From the NCBI GenBank assembly GCA_963565915.1, contig OY751491.1, forward strand, positions 1,054,001 to 1,118,000: DNA of 64,000 bases. The letters run 5' to 3'. Of the stretch, positions 8,806 to 20,317 are shown in pieces. The notes beneath the pieces were generated by a model. The model was not told where the DNA came from, did not search any database, and saw only the letters and a program-made list of their open reading frames with translations. Source of the stretch: Entoloma clypeatum. Taxonomy: Eukaryota > Basidiomycota > Agaricomycetes > Agaricales > Entolomataceae. Both the position numbers and the translations under genes were made by a program. The stretch's first letter is position 1. Every line of letters begins with the position of its first letter.

Positions 8806-11800
8806 TTATCGTGGGCGAGACGGGTTCTGCCAATGGAAATCACGGATCAAATCTTGAGCTTTCTGAACATTAGCTTGAGGTTCCCATGTGTTCTCTTCTG
8901 GACCATATCCTTCCCACTGGACGAGGTACTGGATCTTTCCACGGAACTTTCGAGAGTCTAGGATTGTAGACACATGGTACTCTTCTCGTCCTTCGACGAT
9001 GATCAGATCAGGGGCTGGTTTCTTTTTCTGGATGGCGTACTTCGTATTTTTGGTGACAACAGGGTCTCGTTGAACACAGGGTGAATCATCTTCCAAGTCT
9101 TCGGAAGATCAAGAAGGTACGCGCTAGCTCCTTTCTTCTCTAGGACTTTGAATGGTCCATGTCGGAGTGCATCAAGTTTCTTTGAGGGGCGATCAGTCCT
9201 GATGTTAGTCACACCTTGTCCCTGATGCGGTAGTTCCGAGACGGACTCCGTCGTGTATCAACTGTCTTCTTCATCTGATCCTGTGCTTGTTTCAGTGCTG
9301 CATTGGCTTCTTCTCGTGCCTGTTTGAGTTTTTTCCAAGAAGTCGTTGGCAGCCAGATTGGTATCTTCTAACACGAGCTCTCCCTTCCAAGGATGTAAAC
9401 CGTAGTTGAGGTAGAATGGGGTGTGCTTCATTGCCTGATGTTCTTTGTCATTGTACTGGAACTCTGCGATTGCGATCCACTCAGCCCAATCATCCTGTAG
9501 ATGGTTGACAAAGTTCTGTAAGAACGCTTCCGTTTCCTGATGTGATCGCTTGGCCTGTCCATTGGTCTGTGGGTGGTACACGGTGGACAGGTTCCTCTTG
9601 ATCCCTAGCATGCGGCAGAGTATCTCCATGAACTTCGCAGCAAACTGTGGTCCCCTATCGCTGATGATCTTCTTGGGGATCCCATGAAGCTTCCATATCT
9701 GATCCCGATAGATCTTGGCTAATCCTTCAGCTGATAATTCCACGGTTGTCAGAATGAGGTGGAGCATCTTCGAATGTCTATCCGTGATCACCAGAATCAC
9801 ATTCTTTCCATCGGACTCTGGTATTGGTCCCACAACGTCAATCCCTATGTCTTCCCATGGATGACTTGGTGCTGCATGGGGGTGTAGTGGAGCATGTCGT
9901 TTCTGTCTGTTAATCTTGTTGCGTTGACAGGTGTCACAACCCTTTACGTACTTCTTCACATCATGCAGGATAGTAGGCCACCAGTAGGTATGAGTGAGGA
10001 GTTCATGTGTCCGATATTGTCCTGGATGTCCAGCCACTGGTGCATCATGTGATTCAAACATCAGTTCTTGACGCAGTTGTGGGTCTGGTGGAACATAGAC
10101 TCGTTTGCCTGCATATGTGATGCTGTTTTCCTGTTGATACCAATGAGGATTCTTCTTTAGACCCTGGGCTACTTCTGTCTCCATGCGGTTTGAACCCTTG
10201 ATGTGTGCGATCCATGGATTTTTGATGGTCGTGACATTTCCGATTTTGATGGAATCAGATGTTTCACCCCCTTCAAAGAATTGTTCCTCCGTGAACATCT
10301 CCATTTGTACCACATCTTCTGATTCCAATTGTTTCAAGAATAGTCCCTCCTTGAGCATTTGGTCACTGTCCTGTGGTTCGAGTTCTGCTTCATACCAGGG
10401 TAAGCGTGACAGGATGTCCGCTTTCACATTGGTCTTGCCGGGCACATGCCGTAATTTGAAGTCATAGTCCTGTAACTTCATTTTCCAGCGTCGCTGTCGT
10501 TGATTTAGGTCCTGAGGATGACGGAAATATTCCAGGTTCTTGTGATCGGTCAAGATTTCGAAACGCTCCCTGGCTTTGAGCAGATAGTGTCTCCAATCTT
10601 TTAATGCTTCCATGACCGCCAGGAGTTCCTTGTTGTATATCTCGTAATTCTGTTCGGCTGTGGACATGGTCCGCGACAAGAATGCGATGGGGTGCCATTT
10701 GTTGTCTTGCTTCTGAGAGAGTACTGCTCCAATTGCATAGCCCGATGCATCGGTTTCCACCCTGAACTGTCCCTCTGGTTTCGGTAATGCCAAGACTGGT
10801 GCCGATGTAATTGCCCGTATGAGACCTTCAAAGGCTTGCTGCTCTGTTGGTCCCCAAGTAAATGCTGTACCGCCTGTGAGCGCGGTGAGAGGTTTCACAA
10901 TGTTTGAGTACCCTTCAATAAAACATTGATAGAAGTTAGCAAATCCAAGGAACCTCTGAACTTCCTTTTTTGATGTGGGTGCTCACCAGTTTCGGATCGT
11001 ATCCACCTTTTCAGTTTCCATCTTGACACGTCCCTCACCAACCACATATCCCAATATAGGACATTTCGTTACTTCCCATAAACACTTCTTCTCCTTTAGG
11101 AACAAATCATTGTCCAATAGGATCTGTAGGATTTCTTCAGTGTTTCGTGCGAGTTCTTCCTTGGTTTTACCGATAACCACGATGTCATCCATGTAGATCA
11201 CGCAGATACGTCGGCGGATCTGGTCCCAGAATAGACTAGCCATCGTTCGAGAGAACATTCCCGGGGAGTTGCAAAGACCGAAAAACATGACCAATGGTTC
11301 GAACAATCCTCGACTGGTGAGAAAGGCAGCTTTCCATTCATCGCCCTCCTTAATCCGGACATTGTTATAGCCCCACATGATGTCCATTTTATTGAAGTAG
11401 ACTGCATCTTTCAGTACGTTCAAGAGATCGGATATTCGTGGGAGTGGGAACTTGTCTTGACCGTGAATTTATTGACCATGCGGTAATCTTGTACCAATCG
11501 TTTGGAGCCATCCTTCTTGTTGATGAAGAAGCAACGAGAGGCATATGGGGATTTGGACGGGCGGATCTTTCCTGTTGCTAGACCCTCGTCAATGAATGCG
11601 TCCAATTCCTCTTGTTCCTTTTGCATCATAGGATATGTATTTCCCCCTAGTTCCTTTGGTGCGTCTGGTGTAAGTTCAATACCATGGTCCCATTCCCTCT
11701 CCTTTGGGATCTTATCAAAGTTCTCCTTCTCGAAGAGATGAGCAAATCGTTCAACATATGAGGGTTGTTTGGTTGTGGGAGGTGGTGTGGGAGTGACAGC

Positions 11801-12400
11801 TTCCAAAATAGGGTCTCCAGGCTTCCATTTCTGATCCGACTTTTTGGGTGCATCTTTGTTGTGCACCTCAACCATGCGAACCCGGTGTTTGCGACCATCA
11901 AGGTTAACCCTGAAATCTGAGTGTTTGGTTCGACATGTTGTTGGGCACCGGTTAAATGTTACCACGCCGGTTGTCCAATTGATTGTGGGGTTGTGGTGTA
12001 CCAACCAGTCATGTCCCAAGAGCATGTCCATTCTTCCAATGTCCAGTACCATTGCTTCCATGGTTTCCTGATGTTCTCCCAAATCCAGTTTGACTTCGGC
12101 AAGTTGGCTCGCTTTCTGTTGTCAATTTGGTGATCCATCTGCATTTAGAATTGCTATGGGCAGTATTCCTCGTGTGGGGAGGTTCTGTTCGCGTACTATT
12201 CTGGGATGGATGCATGTGCATTCACATCCGCTGTCAATCTCAGGTTGGATAACCTTTGGTCCTCGTCGTGTTTTGAGCTGAGCTAACAGCCTGATCTCTC
12301 GTCTTTTTGGAGGTTTATCTCCCTTCACAATCTTAGTCGATGCAGTGGCTCGCTTGGCAGGGATGACATAGGTTCTATTGTCTGCAGTCATACAAGGCAA
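8806..12400 (-). pseudogene. Gypsy-B copy 1 pol (protease to chromodomain), broken
   Basis: Pieces in order. Protease frame (12122-12400) with EIDSGCECTC. RT amino part (11420-12082) ending in a frameshift after MVNKF. RT core (10983-11423) with YMDD. RNase H and integrase (9258-10898), with TDHKN, a zinc-binding H/C motif, DVVGPIP and SDRGPQF. C-terminal chromodomain (8806-9096, [20 protein letters not shown]). A TGA near 10981 replaces the CGA kept in copy 2. Sequence near 9040 and 9210-9260 has small deletions. The RT frameshift and a TGA after DGSPN are shared with the other copies. Confidence 0.9.
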
Positions 12401-12441
12401 GCAAGTCCGTTTAATAGATAAGGGTCACGACTTAGTGTCAT

Positions 12442-13290
12442 TTAATCGGACCCTTTGGGAAAATCCTTCTCGTCGGCTTCTAAGATTGTGGTTTCATCAT
12501 TCTCGGCATCTTCCTCAGACACCTTCCTAATCCTTCCAGAGTTCTTCTTCGGCTTGCGGCAGTTGCGCGCGATATGGCCTTCTTGGTCACAGTTGAAACA
12601 CTTGCAACCATCTTTCTTCTTTGGAGCGCTACAGTCTTTAGCCAGATGACCGAAGCGCTGACAGTTGTAGCAATGGGCTACTCCTGCTTTGTCGATCTCC
12701 ATGGCTTTGCCCTGACCACCATAAGTGGTACCCGATCCGGTGCGCATGTCGCCGCCACCTCGGATGACCAGTGCATGTCCTTCCATCTGTCGTCCCTTGT
12801 TTCGGATCTCCTTTGCGTAATCGGTGTATGTCTTGCCATCACTAGCCACTTGTTCAGAGATTCTGCGGTTGATGTTCTTCTCTAGGATGTATTTCCCAGT
12901 TCCTTTGCCAAGGTTTGACAGCTTCAAGAGTTCTTTGAATTCATCCAAGAATTCATCAACGGTGCGTTTCTCTTGTTTCAGGACTTCGAGTCTTGCTTTG
13001 GCAGCAACCGACTTGTTGGCGATATCATCGGAAAAACCTAGCCAGGTGATGTTCTCGTTGTCAACGGCAAGAGCGTCTAACTTGTTACTGGCCCAGTGCC
13101 TGCCGGACCCTTCCATCATGCGGGATAGTACTGCAAGAATCTTCTGATCGTCTGTGAGGCTCTTTTGGAACCTGATGTATAGTTTGGTGGCTTTCCGCCA
13201 TTTGTCAAAGGTGTATCTGTCCTTGAACATCCCAGGATCCTTGATGATCTTGGATGTATCCATTGTTTGTACAGCCGGAGCTTCTGCCAT
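12442..13290 (-). CDS. Gypsy-B copy 1 Gag (282 aa)
   Basis: MAEAPAVQTMDTSKIIKDPG opens a Ty3-type Gag with the capsid region at about residues 15-150. Two CCHC zinc knuckles follow: CYNCQRFGHLAKDC and CFNCDQEGHIARNC (about residues 210-250). The tail is acidic. The frame is open throughout. It packages the element RNA into particles in the cytoplasm. Copy 3 (53489-54298) has lost the first knuckle and gained a stop, so this is the best Gag of the family in the window, although its pol partner is dead. Confidence 0.85.
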   Translation of the reverse strand: MAEAPAVQTMDTSKIIKDPGMFKDRYTFDKWRKATKLYIRFQKSLTDDQKILAVLSRMMEGSGRHWASNKLDALAVDNENITWLGFSDDIANKSVAAKARLEVLKQEKRTVDEFLDEFKELLKLSNLGKGTGKYILEKNINRRISEQVASDGKTYTDYAKEIRNKGRQMEGHALVIRGGGDMRTGSGTTYGGQGKAMEIDKAGVAHCYNCQRFGHLAKDCSAPKKKDGCKCFNCDQEGHIARNCRKPKKNSGRIRKVSEEDAENDETTILEADEKDFPKGSD

Positions 13291-13299
13291 GTCTAGAGT

Positions 13300-14060
13300 C
13301 TACGGAGGAGGAGAGGAGTCGGGTTGTTGGGATGAAGATGGGGTTCGGGATACAGGTAAGGATTGAAAATGAGTCCCTGTTCTAGGCATCTGTTCAATAT
13401 CTGACTGCGTGGAGTCAAAAGTAAATTCATCAGGGGACTTGTTGGTGGAATCGGTGGCAAAACACTTGGCGTATTTCATCTGTAGATCTCTAAGGAATCT
13501 CTGTTCCTGCACGTCTGTTGGTTGCAAGAAGGGGTCAAGTCTCTCGTTTCATGCCCAACGGTTGTACTCGGTCTGTTGTTCTTCGGTGGTGAAGTGGGTG
13601 TAGATCTGCTGCTTCAAGTAAGATGTGATGATGTGGCTCTGGGACGTCTCGATGTGAGCGTCCTAATCAATCTTCTGATAACGGTTGTCTGGACACCGAT
13701 AAACTCTCTGATCTCTGTGATCCGACCTGTCTGAGGTCCTTCTTGAATGCAAAAGCTTTCGAGTTTGTTCTGTCAGGCGTTATAGCGCGCGATCTGGTGT
13801 TGCTGAGCAAGATGGATGCTCTCTGCTATCTCGCCATGGGGGCGATGCTCGTCGTTGTCTAGTTCTTCGTCAAGCACCTGCTGTAGGATGCGATGGATCT
13901 CCGATTCGATGTACTGCTGGATGAGTGTAAAATTGATACTGTCTCGAAGACTTAGCTCCTCCTGTCGGGCTTCTGGCGTGCTGAATGGGTTGCTGGTGAA
14001 GTCTTCAAAGAAGCGCGACGTCTTGACTCGTCTGGTAGTTGCTCTCTTTGCTCTGGGCGA
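13300..14060 (-). pseudogene. Leader ORF upstream of Gypsy-B gag
   Basis: Between the primer site and gag the minus strand carries a long coding-like stretch. It includes FFEDFTSNPFSTPEARQEEL, then QQVLDEELDNDEHRPHGEIA, a frame change, and YLKQQIYTHFTTEEQQTEYN, ending SSQQPDSSPPP and a stop just before the gag ATG. Stops after ARYNA and NRWA are shared with copy 3 (52712-53480). It could be the true Gag N-terminus or a separate ORF0. No match recognised. Confidence 0.5.
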
Positions 14061-14068
14061 ACCTAAGG

Positions 14069-14079
14069 AGATTTAGCAA
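14069..14079 (-). promoter_or_regulatory. Self-primer binding site of Gypsy-B copy 1
   Basis: On the element strand TTGCTAAATCT starts 2 nt after the 5' LTR. It is the exact complement of AGATTTAGCAA inside the LTR, which begins about 33 nt after TATATAAA. This fits Tf1-type self-priming, in which the first 11 nt of the transcript fold back as primer. Confidence 0.8.
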
Positions 14080-14081
14080 CT

Positions 14082-14175
14082 TGTTATGCTTAACAAACCG
14101 TTCCAAGGTTCGGGCAGAGTATGCAGGAAGTGGAAAGGCAAAGAGCAATGTGATTGCTAAATCTAAGGAATCTAC
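14082..14175 (-). repeat. Gypsy-B copy 1 5' LTR, part 1
   Basis: The first 94 bp of the LTR, adjoining the primer site. The remainder is at 20001-20307 beyond the Copia-1b insertion. The break is between the TATA box and the self-primer start. Confidence 0.9.
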
Positions 14176-14487
14176 TGTTGAAGTTCCACCTGGGCGCTAG
14201 CCACAGGCATACTGAGCAACACAGCTACAGTGTGGAAGTACTCTACTTAACCGTTCTAGCCACTTACATGGTTTGGGTGGGTGAGGCTGGTGAGAGCGGT
14301 TGAGGCTGATGAGAGCGATGGAGCTGGTTAAGAGTCAAGAGACCACTTGTTGATATTGACAGTTTCCTGGTCTTATATACTGTACTACTGTTTGTACCAA
14401 TCAAATAAGTATATAATCAAAGATATGTAAATGGTCACGTGATGTAATCTAATCTAATCTAATCTATGTGATGGAAAAGTTTCAACA
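14176..14487 (-). repeat. Copia-1b 3' LTR
   Basis: 312 bp, TGTTGAA to TTCAACA, with the same TAATC microsatellite as Copia-1a. C-to-T differences from its partner are visible near 14380-14470. Confidence 0.94.
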
Positions 14488-14556
14488 CCCCCCCATATTT
14501 AGTACATACTTCTAAATACATTTTTACTTGTTCCCATATAGGTACTCTTTCTTTGT

Positions 14557-17500
14557 CTAGTTTTTAAGTAATCCAAAGTACGGGATAAACTTGCTAAAGA
14601 GGATTTTCCCCAGATTCTTAGTTAAAAGGTCTGCAGGGTTATTCACTCCTTCGATGAATTCGACCATAATAATCCCTTCAGATACTTTTTCTCTGACAAA
14701 GTGGAATCGCACGTCGATGTGCTTGGATCGCTTCTCAGTTACAGGATTGGATGCGATAAAGACGGAGCCATTGTTGTCTCCATAGATCAGAACTGATCCG
14801 ATCTGCATTCCAAGTTCGGCAAGCATGCTTCTAAGCCATGTCACTGCGCAACTGCAATCTGATAGTGCCATGTACTCTGCTTCTGTGGAAGAGAGGGCAA
14901 TGGTTTTTTGCGCCGATGAAACCCATGTTACTGCTCCAGATGCCAGCGATATGAAGTAACCAGTGGTGGATTTTCTGGTGTTTTCGTCTGACGCCCAATC
15001 GGAGTCTGTAAATGCGTAGATCCCTTTCCCAGAATCACCATCGTACATGATCGCGTAATTTTTTGTTGCCCTCAAATACCTGCAAATATCCCTAGCCACT
15101 TCTAAATGGCGTTTGGTAGGGTTTGCGGAGAATTGGGACATTTTGATCACAGTGAAACAAATGTCTGGTCTTGTCCCGATCATTAAGTACAACAGTGATC
15201 CGATGACGGATTGGTACTTGGATCTGAGTTCTGCATTGGGTTCATCTTCGGACTTCATGGGTTTGTAGCCCGTCGGGAGTGGGGTGTGGGTGGCATTGGA
15301 TTCGCTCATCCCCATTCGTGCGAGAATTTTCTCAAGGTAAGGTACTTGATCAATGAAGATTTTCTTCCCAGTCAATGAAGACCCACTTCCCACGTTGTCT
15401 TATTTGGATTGAGAGAAATTCTTTCGGTTCCCCATTAGACACTAGGTGGCCTAGGTCCCTACATTCCCATGTTGTCATGAAGGCCTTCTTTTTCTCTAGC
15501 GTGTATTCTCGGTTTGTGCCGAGAAAAGCAGAGTCATCGACATAAATGACGGCGATTACAGTTTCCCCTTTGGTACTTGTGTGAATAAAAACTCCCGCAT
15601 TGGAGTGAAGCCGGACAAAACCGAGCTTTTTCATGGAGGAATCGAGTTCCCTCCACCAGGCTAATGCGGCCTGCTTAAGTCCGTATAGGGCTTTGTATAG
15701 TCGGTACACGAAGTGTTCTTTCCCTTTTACTATGTAGCCCTCAGGCTGTTGCATGTAAATTACCTCACGGAGTGTTCCATAGAGGAAGGCTGATGAGACA
15801 TCCAAGAATGTCATGAACCACCCTTCAAGGGCTGTCAATGCCACAATCAACCGGACGGTCTCGTACCTCACTACCGGTGAGAAGATCTGATCGAAGTCGA
15901 TCCCTTCTACCTGTGAGAAGCCTTTTGCAACAAGGCGCGCTTTCAAACGCCCATCGGATTTTTCGTTGTAAACCCATTTGTTCCTTAGAGCTTTCCTCCC
16001 TGTAGGTAGGGGTACTAACTCCGTGATCACCCCGCAGCTTTTGAGCATGTCTAGCTCTTTTCGTTCTGCCGCATACCAATCTTCTTTGTTTGGAAGAGGG
16101 TATATATCTTTGTGTGACATTTTGATGATGCCCACTTGGATAGAGATTGCCTCCATTAGGAGATCGTTCATCCATGCCGTTTGACCGCCTAATCTACGTC
16201 TTCAATCCATTTTTTCAAGATCAGAGGCAGGGGTGTCTTCCCCATAGATGCTACCTGGCATTCTCTGAACTCATCGTTCCCTGATCGGTCAATCTGGTAC
16301 TTGTTCGGGTTCCGGAGTGGGTACTCATGGTTCATCATCGGGCTCGCTAGATGGCAAGTCATCGTCTGATTCAGGGTGATCCTGTCCAGTGGGAACAGGG
16401 TCGTGAGGTTTTTCATAATGACTGTCATTGTCATCATTTCCGGGGATGAGGTCCTCAAACTCATCAGCCGGTTCTGGGTTTTCCATTTCTGGATGGTTTT
16501 CTGGCAAAGGGTCGATGCGACATCTAGGGTACTTGCTTTCATCAAAGATAGCTTTCCCACCCATGAAAATTGTATTAGTCTCAGGATCCATGAAGCGGTA
16601 TACTTTGACCCCTGGTTTTGATCCGAGATAAATCATCAATCGTGATCTAGGCTCCAGGGAATTTCTATGTTTTTCCTTTGGGATATACACATATGCCTGA
16701 CATCCGAAGACTCTGATGCTTGACATGTCGGGGATCTCATTGGTCACCCTGAAGTAAGGGGTTTTCCATTCGAGACGCTGCATGGGGGTTCTGTTGTAGA
16801 GAAACGCTGCATGTTCTAAACAGAATTCCCACCACATAGGGGGTAAGCACGTGTCGAAGCGCAAGGCCTGAGATTTCTCCCACAGGGTTCGATTTATCCG
16901 TTCTGCTCTACCGTTCTGCTGGTGCTGATACGGGAGCGTGACGTCGATCAGAATTCCATGATCGGCAAGTACATCCTTGTATTCGTCAAACTCTCCGCCT
17001 CCATCAACTTGCCATTTTTTAGGAGTGGCGGCGAACTGATTCTGGATCATCACAAGAAATTGTTGCAGTGCCGTGATGGCATCCGACTTCTTTCTAAGCA
17101 AGACAACCCAGACGTGGGATGAAAAATCGTCCAAAAACGTGAGGAAATATTTATATCTGTGGTATGATGCCGTGGATATCTGTTTGAGATTGGAATGGAT
17201 CAGATCAAAGGTTTTTGTTGCCCTTGTCATTGAATTGGGATATGACTGATTCGGTATTTTCCCTTTGAGGCAACCTGTGCAACTTTCCTGTGATTTCTCA
17301 CATACTAGTGTTTCAGGTACCCCTTTGGTACTGGTGGGAATCTTTCAGAGTGCTTGATCATTTGGGTGACCAAGGCGCTTGTGCCATGTTTCGACAGTGA
17401 TTTCGCTTGAGATCGCATGGATCTGGTCATAGTGTATTTCAGTGTCTAACCAGTAAATGGTTTGACCAAGGATGTGGGGCGAAAACTGGATTTTGTTCAG

Positions 17501-19324
17501 CCCTTTGGAGATGTTGATTTCTCCATGAGTCCCGTCTACTTTGTAACCATGGTTAAGAAAGACCCCTAAGGACAATAGGCGTGTGTCCATGTCCAGGATG
17601 TAGAATACCGGTCTGAGAAGATGGGTTTTAACTTCCCCATTTAGGGTGTGCCGTACTGGAACGGCCCCAACTCTGAGTATTTCCAGTTTCTTTCCTTTAG
17701 CAGCAGTTTGGACGAATCGCTTGACCGTGAGAGGTCTATAGTATGTGAAGTCTTTGAACTCATGCGTAAAGTGTAAAGAAGCACTGGAATCTAATATCCA
17801 TTGTGCGCGTTCTTTTTCCTTACAGTGTGTACAGGAGGCAAAATGTTTTATATATTTTTTATGTAGATCACTGCTGAAGTGATCTACGCAAACTGTACTG
17901 GTACTGGCTAATATATTATACGTCTGTTGAGAGGTATTATTAGCGTTCCGCAATTGATAAGGTTTGAGAGAAGGTTTTGACGAACCATCAAGTTCAATCT
18001 CGTCTACAAACTCGTCTGGCCCCATTCGCTCTTGGTCAATGTCCATCATCCTCAGTGATTGGTCTAACGGCGGAGTTACTCAACACTGTTTAGTTGGCCT
18101 CTCGTCGATGTCTGGAATGATGGTGTCCAAGATACAAAGATTTGACCCAGAGGGTTGGGCACCAATTTCTCGGGCGAGTTTTCTCACCCTCTTGTTCTTT
18201 TTCCACGCTGACGGCTTTCCAGAAGGAAGCCCGGTGTACTGGGAAGGAGGAGGTTCATGTGTTGCAGTAGTGACTGCATTCTTTCTGACTCAGGTTGTAC
18301 AGTAAAGGAAGTCTTTCCACGACTGGTTACGGTGGTGAAAGATGGTGCATGATAAGGAGCAGGATGACGAGGGGGTTGCTCAATGGCTGGTGCGATGAAC
18401 TCGACCATCTCCTCGGCGTGGTTGGACTCGTTGTCCGCATTGTTGGCGCGCTTTTTCTGGTTGCGCCAGCATCCCTTTCCCTTCTTCTTTTCAGAAGCGG
18501 TACTCAGGTCGGTCGAGTTAGGCTGCTCGTCAGCATTGTTCTGCGAGGTACTCGGCGCTGTCTGCTTTTCCCATTTGGGGTCTTGCCCCTTTCACTTAAT
18601 CCCAGAGATTTTCCGGGCCTGCTCATTGGACACCCGAGTAGACCCTATCGCATACTTGCGCCTGTACTCTGAAACAATGCTGTCGGTGACTGCCTGCCAT
18701 GTGAAGTCGTCGGCATCGTAGACCTGAAAGAGGGCGGTGGAGAGAGATGACCAAGCATCAGGAATGGCACTTGCCAAGATCATAGCCTGCATCAGATCAG
18801 GCACAACAAATTTTGAGTCGCTGAGGCGAGCGAAGAGTGACCCAAGGCGCTCGATTTCCGGCACAGGGTCCCGACCAGACAGTTTGAAAGAGGCTGTGGC
18901 TTTGAAATTGCCAAATATGGTGGCGGGGGAGACCTTTGAATATGCGTCCTTCAATGATGTCCAGGCATCTTTTGAGGACTTGGCGTCCTTGATGTGCCTT
19001 CTGATTGCCTCGGAGACTTTGAGGCGGATGGAACCCAGAGCCATGTTGTCGTCCCTGATCCAAACCTTCCTTTCCTTGTGGAAGGCAGGTTGGTCAATGG
19101 TAGTGGTGACCACTGGAGGTTGGGTTGCAGATGTAGAAGTGGCGGAGGCAAGGGTGGAGACCGTGACCGTAAAGTCGGCGATGTCAGGGCGCTCAATGTC
19201 GCCAGATACGATGCGCCAAACTCCTTTTATGGAGGAGATAGGATTTCATTTTCTCAGCCCAACTCTGGTAGTCGATGCTGTCAAAGATGGTGATGGAGTC
19301 GAGGGCGGAGCGAGAGGTAGACAT
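14557..19324 (-). pseudogene. Copia-1b gag-pol, fragmented
   Basis: This is the same protein as the Copia-1a polyprotein, broken into several frames. Gag 18592 to about 19324. Linker 18184-18408 and protease region 17345-18049 (DSSASLHFT, catalytic Gly changed to Ser). Integrase 16325-17230. RT 15350-16171 with YVDD. RNase H 14557-15393. A short local duplication around 15353-15390 shifts frame between RT and RNase H. A stop precedes KIPTSTKG near 17345, and another frame change lies near 16180-16200. It can no longer make an intact polyprotein. Confidence 0.93.
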
Positions 19325-19670
19325 TTTTTAATGAGTCTAAAAGGAGTTTTCCCAATCAGAGATGTTCTTGATTTTAGAGAAAACAAATAAATGATTCCTC
19401 ATAACATATTTCCTTCAGGAATAGCGGTTGTGGGAAAAAACCTTTTTGTCAGAAGTGTATGAGGTACGATCAACGTTTCCACATGATGTGTACTAAGTCA
19501 ATCCCCTTTAGGGATGCTTCATGACAGGTACTTGTCGTAATGACGTTCCCAGGTTCATATGTGAAGAAGTATGACTCAGAACCTAGATCTTACGATCGGT
19601 TCTCCTGTCAACCAGGGTAGAGTGGGCAGGTACTCGCTGTTGCCAGCGTTCCCAAGTCCCTCTGCTATCC

Positions 19671-19683
19671 GGGGCCCATAACC
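19671..19683 (-). promoter_or_regulatory. Copia-1b primer binding site
   Basis: GGTTATGGGCCCC on the element strand, directly beside the 5' LTR. Identical to the Copia-1a site and complementary to the initiator tRNA-Met anticodon stem-loop. Confidence 0.85.
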
Positions 19684-19995
19684 TGTTGAAGTTCCACCTG
19701 GGCGCTAGCCACAGGCATACTGAGCAACACAGCTACAGTGTGGAAGTACTCTACTTAACCATTCTAGCCACTTACATGGTTTGGGTGGGTGAGGCTGGTG
19801 AGAGCGGTTGAGGCTGATGAGAGCGATGGAGCTGGTTAAGAGTCAAGAGACCACTTGTTGATATTGACAGTTTCCTGGTCTTATATACCGTACTACTGTT
19901 TGTACCAACCAAATAAGTATGTAATCAAAGATATGTAAATGGTCACATGATGTAATCTAATCTAATCTAATCTACATGATGGAAAAGTTTCAACA
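19684..19995 (-). repeat. Copia-1b 5' LTR
   Basis: 312 bp with the same termini, followed by target duplication TCTAC. TATATAA is present on the element strand near 19884-19892. Confidence 0.94.
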
Positions 19996-20000
19996 TCTAC

Positions 20001-20307
20001 TACAGTACAAGAGGTTTATATAGGTACTGACTATAGGTGGTAGTGGATGAGTCAGTACTGCGGAAGGCAGTGCGCATGAGTAAGGCGACTGCGGAAGGCT
20101 ATGTACAATGAGTGAGCTGACTGCGGAAAGCGAGTCAGCGTGGGAGCAAAGTATACTAAAGGGGATGATGAAGTAATGTAGTGAGTCAGACTGTGAATCG
20201 AAGGTTGCGAAAGTAGACATTAGACATAGTAAGTTCGTAAGAGGGCGCCGAGTCGGGCCGATAAGTAAAAGATATGATGTGGTCCTCATACCGTAGAGTC
20301 CGTAACA
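20001..20307 (-). repeat. Gypsy-B copy 1 5' LTR, part 2
   Basis: This continues the LTR interrupted at 14175, ending CCGTAACA. It carries the TATATAAA promoter box on the minus strand. The next bases (CTTTG) do not match the pentamer before 7866. Confidence 0.9.
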
Positions 20308-20317
20308 CTTTGCATTT

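Larger units (their letters stand above)
6046..8870. repeat. Segmental duplication, left copy
   Basis: This stretch matches 46739-49563 at a constant offset of 40,693, without an indel that I could find. I noted about three substitutions in the Gypsy-A LTR part and none from 6690 to 8870; beyond that the two sides diverge more. The left end falls inside Gypsy-A, just upstream of the antisense gene start in the other copy. The right end fades inside Gypsy-B. The content is the Gypsy-A 3' end, flank, palindromic element, pseudogene, and Gypsy-B LTR with ORF3. Confidence 0.9.
14176..19995 (-). mobile_element. Copia-1b, decayed copy nested in a Gypsy-B LTR
   Basis: 312-bp LTRs (14176-14487 and 19684-19995) have the same termini as Copia-1a. 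Target duplication TCTAC is at 14171-14175 and 19996-20000. The LTRs differ at several sites, so it is older than Copia-1a. Primer site GGTTATGGGCCCC is at 19671-19683 on the minus strand, and a C7 polypurine complement adjoins 14487. It entered after Gypsy-B copy 1 was in place. Confidence 0.96.
7866..20307 (-). mobile_element. Gypsy-B copy 1, Ty3/gypsy chromovirus (defective)
   Basis: 401-bp LTRs begin TGTTATGC and end CCGTAACA on the plus strand. The 3' LTR is 7866-8266. The 5' LTR is 14082-14175 plus 20001-20307, split by Copia-1b. Order on the minus strand: leader ORF, Gag, protease, RT, RNase H, integrase, chromodomain, then a separate ORF3. The flanking pentamers differ (AGAAT before 7866, CTTTG after 20307), so there is no target duplication. 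Either the copy is a recombinant between two insertions or its ends were changed by the segmental duplication. Confidence 0.92.

Noticed and set aside
8673..8843. N-terminal extension of Gypsy-B ORF3 to 180 aa
   Set aside because: The upstream in-frame ATG and open frame are not retained in copy 3, where the ORF starts at the 123-aa position.
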